Assembly (NCBI GenBank): GCA_030604325.1
Contig: JAUVWC010000075.1
Location: 1 to 6,689, forward strand
DNA length: 6,689 nt
Direction: 5' to 3'
Source: Candidatus Zixiibacteriota bacterium
GTDB taxonomy: Bacteria > Blakebacterota > Blakebacteria > Blakebacterales > Blakebacteraceae
Shown here: positions 1 to 5,920 of the stretch, in pieces
Layout of the letters: each line of letters begins with the position of its first letter
Numbering within the stretch: the first letter of the stretch is position 1
The notes under the pieces: generated by a model
The model's input: only the letters and a program-made list of their open reading frames with translations
Database searches by the model: none
What the model was told of the DNA's origin: nothing
Translations under genes and position numbers: made by a program

Positions 1-125
1 AAAAGAACGATAATCAGGTAGAGAGCGCCCGAAGCCAGAAGAGCCTGGACCCACGGATTGAGGATAACTTTTCTAGAACCCTGTAGAGGGGAGAGGTCGT
101 TTCGACCGGGCGAGGAATTCATCAT
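1..125 (-). CDS. Start of a probable integral membrane protein, cut by the left edge
   Basis: Forty-one codons are visible. The frame opens with a double ATG (125-123 and 122-120); the first overlaps the TGA of the upstream glycosyltransferase as ATGA, which suggests translational coupling. A short polar N-terminus rich in Ser, Gly, Arg and Asn (residues 1-20) is followed by a hydrophobic run from about residue 21 (ILNPWVQALLASGALYLIIV) that looks like a first transmembrane helix and is still continuing at the edge. In a glycan cluster this position often holds a flippase, polymerase, ligase or membrane acyltransferase, but too little is visible to choose. I do not recognise the family. The frame is open throughout, and its exact overlap with the preceding stop is the main support that it is a real gene. 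Confidence 0.6.
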   Translation of the reverse strand, partial: MMNSSPGRNDLSPLQGSRKVILNPWVQALLASGALYLIIVL

Positions 126-1051
126 ACGCTATCGATTTCTTCCAACAAGGGGGGCAGGCTGCCCGATCCTCTCTTCCATCCACGTAGCAGCGCAGCCGCG
201 ACCTTGGGAACTATGGCCAGAGGCAGCCGGCCCCTCACCGCCTTCCAGGCCGCTGCCGCCAGATATACCTTGGCCATAACCGGCCAAAGCAGGGGGCGGT
301 GGAGGCGGAAGATAAGGCTCATATGCCCCGCCCGTTCTACCTCGGAACTCTCAGGGCTCTCCTTCCCCACGCTGGCCGGTATGGCCAGATGATCAATCAC
401 CGCGTCAGCAGCATACCAGATCCGAGCTCCCATCCGCCTCAGACGCTCGGAGAACTCAACATCCTCATACATGGCCGGCTCGTCAAAACGGGTATCGAAT
501 CCTCCAGCCTGCAGCGCCAGCTCTCTCCGCACGGCCATGTTGCCGCTCGAGGCAATCCCGGAGGGGCCGGAGCGATCCGTATTGAAGTTGCGCCGCGTAT
601 GCCCTGTCCATGTCAGCACTGCTCCGACACGCCGGGGAGCATTGGTGGTCCGGTCCGGTCTCTCAACTATCCTGCCTGTAACCACATCGGCACGATCCTC
701 TTCAAGCGGACGAAGAAGTGCCTCAAGCCAGCCCGGGCGCACCATCGAATCGTCGTCAATATACACGACAAAAGGAGTCCCCGATTCCAGCAGACCCAGA
801 TTACGGGCAGCAGAGCGGCCCGGTACCGGTTGTTCGAGTATGACCAGAGGCCCATCATCTTCTGCAACCCCACCACACTCAAGGCCGGCTAGAGTGATCT
901 CCTGGGTAGCGGACTGTCGCTCAGCTACCTCACCCTGGACCACTACAATACACTTTTCTTCCTCGGTCAGCTGGGGAAGTACGGCCTCCACCGCCCGGGC
1001 CGCTATGTCGGGTCGCCTGAAAGTAGGGATGATAATTGTGGCTCTCAACAC
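122..1051 (-). CDS. GT2-family glycosyltransferase (GT-A fold)
   Basis: This 309-residue protein very likely transfers a sugar from a nucleotide-sugar donor to a growing glycan on the cytoplasmic face of the membrane. The GT-A domain starts at once with the beta-strand RATIIIPTFRRPD (residues 3-15). A GRSAARNLGL segment (79-88) is followed by a clear metal/nucleotide-binding triad, Asp 99-101 in VYIDDDS, then a GNMAVRRE acceptor-region motif (170-177) and the Glu196-Asp197 pair in MYEDVEFSERLRR, where the catalytic base of inverting GT2 enzymes lies. Residues 254-292 are Ala/Leu/Val-rich with scattered Arg and Lys and may bind the membrane. The start is GTG at 1051, behind an AAAGGG-type ribosome site a few bases upstream; the next codon, TTG, is a possible alternative. 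Its stop overlaps the following membrane-protein gene by ATGA. The sugar and the linkage cannot be told from sequence. Confidence 0.93.
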   Translation of the reverse strand: MLRATIIIPTFRRPDIAARAVEAVLPQLTEEEKCIVVVQGEVAERQSATQEITLAGLECGGVAEDDGPLVILEQPVPGRSAARNLGLLESGTPFVVYIDDDSMVRPGWLEALLRPLEEDRADVVTGRIVERPDRTTNAPRRVGAVLTWTGHTRRNFNTDRSGPSGIASSGNMAVRRELALQAGGFDTRFDEPAMYEDVEFSERLRRMGARIWYAADAVIDHLAIPASVGKESPESSEVERAGHMSLIFRLHRPLLWPVMAKVYLAAAAWKAVRGRLPLAIVPKVAAALLRGWKRGSGSLPPLLEEIDSV

Positions 1052-1114
1052 TTTCCCTTTCTTTAAGTATGCCCGGACGGTCTCCTATCCGCCAGTCTGC
1101 CGCTGAGTAGATGT

Positions 1115-1437
1115 ATGGTAGCCAGTCATACGACCAAAGTTCCGTTTCTGGATCTAGGGGTACAGTACAAGGCTATTCGCCGCGATTTCAATGAGGCACT
1201 GGAGGAGATCCTCGAGCTGGCAGGTATCCACAAGCTGGCCGTAGTGGAAGACGCTGCTCAGGCCCACGGAGCCCGTTATAAAGAGAAGCGGAAATCGCAG
1301 ATCCCGCAATAGACAGAAACGCTCTGCTGGAACACCTGCTGAGCTTACCGATGTACGCCGAGCTGACGGAGGATATGATAGAAAGGGTTGCTGCGGTACT
1401 CACCTCCTACCCAAAGGTCCTTTTCCGACCCCCATAG
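1115..1437 (+). pseudogene. Collapsed DegT/DnrJ/EryC1-family sugar aminotransferase relic
   Basis: Three separate pieces of one PLP-dependent sugar aminotransferase are joined in the right order. From ATG 1115 the N-terminal hallmark VPFLDLGVQYKAIRRDF is readable (family residues about 5-25). After EEIL it jumps directly to GIHKLAVVEDAAQAHGARYK, the central segment holding the PLP-contacting Asp, normally about 150 residues in. That frame stops at 1310-1312. In the next frame (about 1282-1437) the C-terminal hallmark NALLEHLLSLPMYAELTE followed by DMIERVAAVL is intact, ending at TAG 1435. Only about 105 of the usual 360-400 residues remain. The Schiff-base Lys region and most of both domains are gone, so the product cannot be active. 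The first deletion joins in frame; the second joint is out of frame. Such enzymes make amino sugars for glycans. It lies on the strand opposite to both flanking genes. Family assignment is firm; the substrate is unknown. Confidence 0.85.
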
Positions 1438-1735
1438 GAGAGTTGCGTAAAACCGATCCCAAAATCGTCGAGGACTCCTGCACGGCCATGCCTACAATGA
1501 CAATGGACAGTGCTTATATGAACCTCCGGGCGACAGCATACCGCGAAAACACGCTCGAAAGGCACCCTACATAAAGAAAATGGCAAGTTGTGCCGGATCA
1601 ACCTAACGAGGTGCAGTATGACACATTGCTCATGGCCGGCTCCTTTTGTGTCGTATGCGTCCCTGGTGTGGTGGGCACACCCACTAACACGCGAACACCT
1701 ACGACGTAGGGGCCGGCCGTTCCATAAGGTCTAGA
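1438..1735. other. 298-bp stretch without a recognisable gene
   Basis: No convincing gene is seen. A plus-strand frame at 1440-1571 reads ELRKTDPKIVEDSCTAMPT and later YMNLRAT; both recall segments of DegT-type aminotransferases (VEDsc/aqA and NmRxTdiqA), so it may be a second eroded piece, but this is weak. Two small GC-rich hairpins are present: TGGTGGG-CACA-CCCACTA at 1669-1686 (7 bp with one wobble) and CCTAC-GAC-GTAGG at 1698-1710. An 8-bp palindrome, GGCCGGCC, lies at 1711-1718. Neither hairpin has a T-run after it on either strand, so I do not call a terminator, although the SDR operon must end near here. The stretch looks like decayed coding DNA. Confidence 0.5.
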
Positions 1736-2488
1736 CTATTCCGTACTCAACCTGGTGGTAGCTCCACCGTCTACAATAAGTGCCCCGCCTGTCATAAAGG
1801 ACGACAGGTCGTTGTTGGCGAGGAAGAATATCGCTTCTGCTATCTCCTCGGGCTGGCCCACCCGTCCGATGACTGTCTTATTGGCCAGCTCCTCGAGTTT
1901 CTTCGGGATCGATCCATCAGATAGATGCCCTCTGGTCAAGCCGGCATACAGCATATCGGTCTCGACCGCCCCCGGCAGAACTGCGTTGACCCGTATACCA
2001 TCCGGCGCGAGTTCGATGGCAAGAGCTCTGGTAAGGGCGAGCAGGGCGCCTTTGCTGCTGGCGTATGCCGCGACGTTGGCCGATGTGGCAACAGCGTGTA
2101 CTGAACTGACGTTGACGATGGCTCCCCCGTGCTCCTTCATCAGCTGGTAGGCGTTCCGCACCATCAGGAAGGGTAACCGCAGGTTGTTGACCATCACATA
2201 GTCCCAGTCCTCCGGGGTCGTATCCACCAGGGGCTTGCAGATCTGGACCGCGGCGTTGTTTACGAGAGCATCGATCCGCTCGAACCTGCCGGTGATCTCC
2301 TCGAATGCTGATTCCGCCCTCTCCGGATCGGACAGGTCGTCCTGGATGAAGAACTCGATCTCACCGGCGACATCGGTCTCGCGCAGGTCTGTTCCGATCA
2401 CGGTCCAATCTGAAGAGACGAACTTCTTTGCTGTCGCGCTTCCTATGCCACCGGCGACGCCGGTGATGAGTACGATCCTTGCCATCAT
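1736..2488 (-). CDS. Short-chain dehydrogenase/reductase (classical SDR, probably NAD(H))
   Basis: A 250-residue classical SDR, the usual length, that interconverts an alcohol and a ketone on an unknown substrate, here presumably a sugar or sugar acid. The cofactor motif TGVAGGIG is at residues 9-16, and Asp34 at the end of beta-2 favours NAD(H) over NADP(H). NNAA is at 77-80, Asn102 fits the active-site Asn, and the catalytic set Ser129, Tyr142, Lys146 has the normal 13- and 4-residue spacing. IRVNAVLPG (165-173) and the C-terminal IVDGG (238-242) complete the fold. The start is one of two adjacent ATGs. The first (2488) overlaps the preceding gene's stop as ATGA; the second (2485) is better spaced, 6 nt, from the AAAGGGG site at 2492-2498. 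It is the last gene of the operon. FabG-like and sugar-modifying SDRs look alike at this level, so the family is sure and the substrate is not. Confidence 0.93.
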   Translation of the reverse strand: MMARIVLITGVAGGIGSATAKKFVSSDWTVIGTDLRETDVAGEIEFFIQDDLSDPERAESAFEEITGRFERIDALVNNAAVQICKPLVDTTPEDWDYVMVNNLRLPFLMVRNAYQLMKEHGGAIVNVSSVHAVATSANVAAYASSKGALLALTRALAIELAPDGIRVNAVLPGAVETDMLYAGLTRGHLSDGSIPKKLEELANKTVIGRVGQPEEIAEAIFFLANNDLSSFMTGGALIVDGGATTRLSTE

Positions 2489-3429
2489 CTTCCCCTTTCG
2501 AGACCCTTGATGAGGTTCTTGACGGCTAGTTCACTGGTCCTTTCGACGGCCTCACGGGTGTTCGAGGCGTTGTGGGAACCGAAAATGCAGCCCCCGAACT
2601 CGTGGAGCGGACTGTCGGGCTTGAGCGGCTCATCCTCGAAAACGTCGAGTGCCGCACCTGCGACCTTCCCGCTACGCAGGCCCGTGATCAGAGCATCCTC
2701 ATCGATCAGGGGACCGCGCGCCGTGTTAATGATATATACACCATCCTTCATGATCGAGAATTCTTCGTTTGAGAGCATGTGGTAGTTCGACTCCGTGAGC
2801 GGGCAGTTCAGCGATATGAAATCGGAGCGCCGCAGGAGATCATCGATCTTATCCACGATCGTGATACCGGTCTCTTCAACGAATGGATCGGGCGGTGGCA
2901 CAATGTCATGGCCAATGATCGGCATACCGGCCGTGACACCCCTTCTGACGACCGCCTGTCCGACGCTCCCCAAACCCACACCTCCCAGCACCTTACCGTG
3001 CAGTGAGGTTCCCTCCACCTTTAACCACTCGCCCTGCCTGACGGCCCGATCGATATTGTGGATCCTCCGTGCGAGGAGGATGACGTATCCCATCACGATG
3101 TCCGCCACTTCGTCAGCGAAAACCCCAGGCGTGTTACTTACCGGGATTCCCCGTTCCCGGGCCGCCTCAAGATCGATCCCGTCGATTCCGATACCCCATT
3201 TCGCGATCACTTTCAATCTTGAAGCCTTCGCTATCACACCTGCGGTGATCTCATCGTCACCTGTAATGATCCCATCATACTGTTCGATTATCTTCAGCAG
3301 GTCGGCTTCGCTCAGGCCCTGCACTACTTCCGGCAAATCGACTTCGATGCCGTGCTCCTCAAAAATCGCGCGAAACAGGTCGAAGGATCTCTGCATCTGG
3401 GGACATGTTATCAGCACCCGCCAGCTCAT
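2485..3429 (-). CDS. D-2-hydroxyacid dehydrogenase (phosphoglycerate-dehydrogenase-like)
   Basis: A 314-residue NAD-dependent D-isomer-specific 2-hydroxyacid dehydrogenase that should interconvert a 2-hydroxy acid and a 2-keto acid. The N-terminal half of the substrate domain contains KWGIGIDGID (77-86). The NAD fold has GVGLGSVG (150-157) with Asp175 at the end of the next strand, the usual NAD choice. The catalytic triad is complete: Arg238 in NTARGPLID, Glu267 in DVFEDEP and His286 in GSHNASNT, with Arg-Glu spacing as in SerA. The length is that of the short form without ACT or regulatory domains, so it is unlikely to be the housekeeping serine-pathway enzyme with feedback control. Its ATG overlaps the cytidylyltransferase stop as ATGA, and its own TGA overlaps the SDR start. 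The company suggests a substrate that is an acidic sugar or its precursor; this is inference. Confidence 0.92.
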   Translation of the reverse strand: MSWRVLITCPQMQRSFDLFRAIFEEHGIEVDLPEVVQGLSEADLLKIIEQYDGIITGDDEITAGVIAKASRLKVIAKWGIGIDGIDLEAARERGIPVSNTPGVFADEVADIVMGYVILLARRIHNIDRAVRQGEWLKVEGTSLHGKVLGGVGLGSVGQAVVRRGVTAGMPIIGHDIVPPPDPFVEETGITIVDKIDDLLRRSDFISLNCPLTESNYHMLSNEEFSIMKDGVYIINTARGPLIDEDALITGLRSGKVAGAALDVFEDEPLKPDSPLHEFGGCIFGSHNASNTREAVERTSELAVKNLIKGLERGR

Positions 3430-4118
3430 ACCCTGTTCTCCCTCAGCTTGAACACTATCTCCGCGATCCTGAAATCCACCTCTTCGTCGATATCCAGAGC
3501 CTCCTCGCCCTCCATCTCGAACATGAGTGGCCTGTCCCCGATCCGGTTGTGCTTTCTCCTCAAGACCTCACCCGAGAAGATGTATATGCAGGAATTCTCT
3601 TCGTAGACAGGGGGCAGATCCTGAGTACGGAGCAGCACATCGGGATCGTGATTAATGGGCCTGATCTCTCTATCCCAGAGACGGGTCTGAAGGCGCGTCA
3701 CCGAGAACAGGGAGTCATAGTCCGGAAAGTTGTCGAGGAAGAGCCGGATCGCCCCGGTCACGGTGGCCGTCGTCAGAAGGGGATTGGTGCTGTGAGTCTG
3801 CAGGTAGAGATCCGCTGGTACCTTCCCGGTATCGTGGAGCAGGATATCGTTCATCGGGATGGTGCCATCCCTCAGTTCCTCCGGTCTCTCTATGAGATGA
3901 ACGTCGGGGAATGTTGCTTCGCAGTCTTCCATGATCGTGGGGCTGTCGGTATCGATGACGATCGCTTCGATGAGTTCACAACCCAGGAGGGTCCTGATGA
4001 TGTGTCGGTAGAGAGGTTCGCCGGCGAAGTCGCGATAGTTCTTACCCGGCACCCGCTCGCTCACGTGGCGCATCGGGACGAGACCGACAATCCGGGGGAT
4101 CGAGTTTTTTCCCGTCAT
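3426..4118 (-). CDS. CMP-sugar-acid synthetase homologue (acylneuraminate cytidylyltransferase family)
   Basis: A 230-residue nucleotidyltransferase expected to couple CTP to an alpha-keto sugar acid, giving a CMP-activated donor and pyrophosphate in the cytoplasm. The nucleotide loop reads VPMRHVSERVPGKNYRDFAG (14-33): Arg17, Ser20, Arg22 and the PGKN tail match the family, while the usual PARGGSKR core is changed. VIDTDSP (54-60), QTHSTNPLL (107-115, for the usual QPTSPLR) and the Mg-binding pair Asp209/Asp211 in LDIDEEVDF follow. There is no C-terminal phosphatase-like domain. The frame is open further upstream to 4193, but those 25 residues are Arg-, Ser- and Gly-rich and lie inside the preceding gene. 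ATG 4118 overlaps that gene's TGA as ATGA, sits behind GGAAGAAG, and starts just before the first beta-strand. Activity on neuraminate itself is not implied, because no NeuB partner is visible. Confidence 0.88.
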   Translation of the reverse strand: MTGKNSIPRIVGLVPMRHVSERVPGKNYRDFAGEPLYRHIIRTLLGCELIEAIVIDTDSPTIMEDCEATFPDVHLIERPEELRDGTIPMNDILLHDTGKVPADLYLQTHSTNPLLTTATVTGAIRLFLDNFPDYDSLFSVTRLQTRLWDREIRPINHDPDVLLRTQDLPPVYEENSCIYIFSGEVLRRKHNRIGDRPLMFEMEGEEALDIDEEVDFRIAEIVFKLRENRV

Positions 4119-4774
4119 TCTTCTTCCGGGAGTGTACGGAGAACCGCCCTGGCCGGAGCTCCTTCGGCGCCGATGATGTTGAGCGGCAGGCACAGCAGCT
4201 CGTAGGAGCCGGGTGATACTCCGGACAGGTTGAGACTCTCCACGATCACCACCCCTGCTTCAAGCAGCAGTTTATGCACATCGGGACCGTTCTGGTACCT
4301 CTGAATGGAGAGGTAGTCGATTCCGATAAGCCCGATTCCGCGCTCCACCACCCATTGTGCGCCATCGAGGGTCAATGCGACGAAATCCTCTGTGAACTCA
4401 GGCACGGACTCACGATCCGCTCTCCGCCAGAGCTCCGAGTTGCTGGTCAGAAGGAGCAGCCGCTGGCAATCCGCCGGTATCGTCGAATCTTCCAGATCGT
4501 CAGCCGTTATCTTATCCACATCCCGCAGATCGGCCACCAGGGCCTGTCCGATCAGGGTGGTAAGCGGGAGTTCGTCCACCCGTAGACCGCTGTTCGTGAA
4601 ATGATACGGCGCATCGATATGCGTGCCGGCATGACTGTCGCACTCGAACCGGGAGACATTGGCCTGGTCCCCCCTGTCCAGGGACATATACGATTCGAGC
4701 CTGAACTCAGAACTGTCCGGCCAGTGTATCATGCCGGGCCTCAAAGGGACGGTGATGTCGATTATCCGGCTCAA
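4115..4774 (-). CDS. Cyclase-family metal hydrolase (kynurenine-formamidase-like)
   Basis: A 219-residue member of the cyclase/KynB-like family, whose known members are metal-dependent hydrolases of amides and related bonds. The signature SHAGTHIDAPYHF (47-59) supplies metal ligands His48, His52 and Asp54 plus His58. GIDYLSI (151-157), VIVESLNLSGV (176-186) with Glu179, and the C-terminal GAEGAPARAVL (202-212) are also family segments. No signal peptide is seen, so it should be cytoplasmic. The start is TTG at 4774, four nt after the glycosyltransferase stop, with GAGGGG 7 nt upstream; no in-frame ATG precedes the conserved first strand (RIIDITVPL). Kynurenine breakdown is improbable because no tryptophan-pathway gene is near. 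Linked by ATGA to a cytidylyltransferase, it may deacylate, deformylate or open a lactone of a sugar intermediate; that role is inferred. Confidence 0.88.
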   Translation of the reverse strand: MSRIIDITVPLRPGMIHWPDSSEFRLESYMSLDRGDQANVSRFECDSHAGTHIDAPYHFTNSGLRVDELPLTTLIGQALVADLRDVDKITADDLEDSTIPADCQRLLLLTSNSELWRRADRESVPEFTEDFVALTLDGAQWVVERGIGLIGIDYLSIQRYQNGPDVHKLLLEAGVVIVESLNLSGVSPGSYELLCLPLNIIGAEGAPARAVLRTLPEEE

Positions 4775-4778
4775 TCAA

Positions 4779-5732
4779 TTACCCCTCATCCAGTTCTGAA
4801 TAGTCGATCCTGCCCCTTGAGTCGGTTGGATCCTGGCCTGTCTGTGGTCGTGTCCATCCGTCGGCATAGTAGAAGGTCTCTTTGAGCCGCTTTGTCACCG
4901 GTCCGTGTTGCGTATAGCCGCGGTACGTTCCCCAGAACTGCATCATCCTGAACAGGAAGATACTGCGGAGGTTCTTCCACAGCATACGGTCATGCAGTGC
5001 GTGATAGGAATCAGAGACGGCGTTGCTTGTGAAGAATCTTCCGAAATCGAAAAGCGTGAACCTCTGTTCCGGATAGATGGTCTTCATGGCGATGGCTTCC
5101 CGCCGGTAACGATTATAGATCATCCGGGGCGTCTCGTTGTGGACATGGATCACCTCGGCATCTGCTACATATGCAAGATCATATCCCGCCTGCTTCGCCC
5201 GCTTGGCCCATTCGATGTCTTCCAGTCCTGTAAGGGATTCATCATAGGGGAGCGCTTCCCAGACAGATCTCCGGATGGCCGCATTTGCGTTGTTGCAGAA
5301 TGTATGCTGCTGGTTCGGATCGGCCTGTTCGGGGAACCAGCGGGCGAAAACCTTGTGTTCGGAGTATCGGGTGTTCCTATCGCCTCGCTGTTTCCCGTAT
5401 ACGAGAGCGATCTTCTCGTTCTCGAAAGGGGAGGTGAGCTTCGCGAGCCAGTCCCTGTAGACCGGGTATACATGTGCGCTGGCCAGGACCAGGCAGCCTC
5501 CACCGGCGGCCGCACAGCCGAGATTCAGGGAACGACCGAAAGAGAACTCATCGGGAGCGATGTGCAGGATACGGATCGGAAACCTCGAGGCTATCGAGAG
5601 GGTCGCGTCGGTCGAGCCGGAGTCGACCAGGATGATCTCTGACGCTTCCGGGGTCTGCTGCATGATGCCGCTCAGCAGGCGGCCGATGTGTTCCTCTTCG
5701 TTGTGGCAGCGGATGATGAAAGAGATCTTCAA
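4779..5732 (-). CDS. GT2-family glycosyltransferase without a classical DXD motif
   Basis: A 317-residue GT-A enzyme, first gene of the five-gene operon. It begins with KISFIIRCHNEEEHIGRLL (2-20), the standard nucleotide-binding strand. VDSGSTDAT follows at 36-44, GRSLNLGCAAA at 66-76, then LASAHVYPVYRDWL (83-96) where most GT2 proteins carry an Asp-rich metal motif. CNNANAAIRRSVWEALPYDE (146-165) and Glu171-Asp172 in GLEDIEWAKRA mark the acceptor and catalytic-base region. SAHxxP in place of DXD occurs in a known GT2 branch that includes presumed rhamnosyltransferases, so activity is likely. The start is taken as TTG 5732, after AAGAGAG about 7 nt away, because the fold begins immediately after it. 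The frame is open to another TTG at 5777, but that would add 15 unconserved residues and has its AAAGGA site too close. Donor and acceptor are unknown. Confidence 0.9.
   Translation of the reverse strand: MKISFIIRCHNEEEHIGRLLSGIMQQTPEASEIILVDSGSTDATLSIASRFPIRILHIAPDEFSFGRSLNLGCAAAGGGCLVLASAHVYPVYRDWLAKLTSPFENEKIALVYGKQRGDRNTRYSEHKVFARWFPEQADPNQQHTFCNNANAAIRRSVWEALPYDESLTGLEDIEWAKRAKQAGYDLAYVADAEVIHVHNETPRMIYNRYRREAIAMKTIYPEQRFTLFDFGRFFTSNAVSDSYHALHDRMLWKNLRSIFLFRMMQFWGTYRGYTQHGPVTKRLKETFYYADGWTRPQTGQDPTDSRGRIDYSELDEG
4782..4787 (-). promoter_or_regulatory. Shine-Dalgarno GAGGGG for the TTG-started cyclase gene
   Basis: On the minus strand GAGGGG forms the last sense codons (Glu-Gly) of the upstream glycosyltransferase and is followed directly by its TAA. 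Seven bases separate it from TTG at 4774. It fixes an otherwise doubtful non-ATG start and makes re-initiation after the preceding stop likely. Confidence 0.7.
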
Positions 5733-5920
5733 CCAAAGGCTCTCTTGCCCGGATAGGTGGAATATTGCACAATACAATTCCTTTGAAATAGACAGTGGGA
5801 GAAGGCCTTGTTCTTTCGCATCGTTTTCATGCTAGGTAATTCGAACATGTGGTACAACACTGATTTGAATGCAGAGAAAAGCTCATCTGGCGTGTCATCG
5901 GTATCACCGATGGAGCAGTC
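5733..5920. promoter_or_regulatory. Divergent intergenic region between the operon and the methyltransferase
   Basis: This 188-bp stretch separates the leftward operon from the rightward methyltransferase and should carry a promoter for each. It is visibly more AT-rich than the genes (about 5760-5890). I cannot place a convincing -35/-10 pair; TTGTTC near 5809 and the AT-rich stretch near 5835 are only loose candidates on the plus strand. The hairpin at its right end is listed separately. Confidence 0.45.
5896..5912 (+). promoter_or_regulatory. Perfect 7-bp inverted repeat beside the methyltransferase ribosome site
   Basis: CATCGGT-ATC-ACCGATG is a perfect stem of 7 bp with a 3-base loop, extendable by one T-G wobble (5895/5913). 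Its right arm ends on the first base of the GGAG ribosome site (5912-5915), which lies 5 nt before ATG 5921. As RNA the hairpin could limit ribosome access; as DNA it could be a small operator. No T-run follows, so it is not a terminator. The structure is seen directly; the function is inferred. Confidence 0.4.

Noticed and set aside
299..1106. Plus-strand open frames of about 200 codons (299-892 and 471-1106)
   Set aside because: Both are opposite the GT2 with the intact DDD and ED motifs, and neither resembles a protein family.
1631..1642. 12-base match CATGGCCGGCTC to 470-481
   Set aside because: It is short, GC-rich and partly palindromic; nothing extends the match, so chance is enough.
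1669..1710. Two GC-rich hairpins as an intrinsic terminator of the SDR operon
   Set aside because: Stems are only 5-7 bp and no T-run follows on either strand.
1407..1732. Minus-strand frame open for about 108 codons across the non-coding stretch
   Set aside because: It has no good start or ribosome site (TTG at 1601 at best), an odd Cys/His/Arg-rich composition and no known motif. It is probably a chance frame in eroded DNA.
4119..4193. 25-residue N-terminal extension of the cytidylyltransferase
   Set aside because: It is Arg/Ser/Gly-rich, sits inside the cyclase gene, and precedes an ATG with a good ribosome site placed right before the conserved fold.
3405..4205. Plus-strand open frame of 266 codons
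   Set aside because: It lies exactly opposite the cytidylyltransferase, whose motifs are complete; its translation shows no family pattern. It is an antisense shadow.
4905..5642. Plus-strand open frame of 245 codons
   Set aside because: It is antisense to the GT2 gene with conserved motifs on the other strand, and has no recognisable domain.
5548..5772. Frame starting at TTG 5772, six bases after AAAGGA, out of frame with the GT2
   Set aside because: The spacing is attractive, but the product has no GT2 N-terminal features and the true fold starts cleanly at 5732 in another frame.
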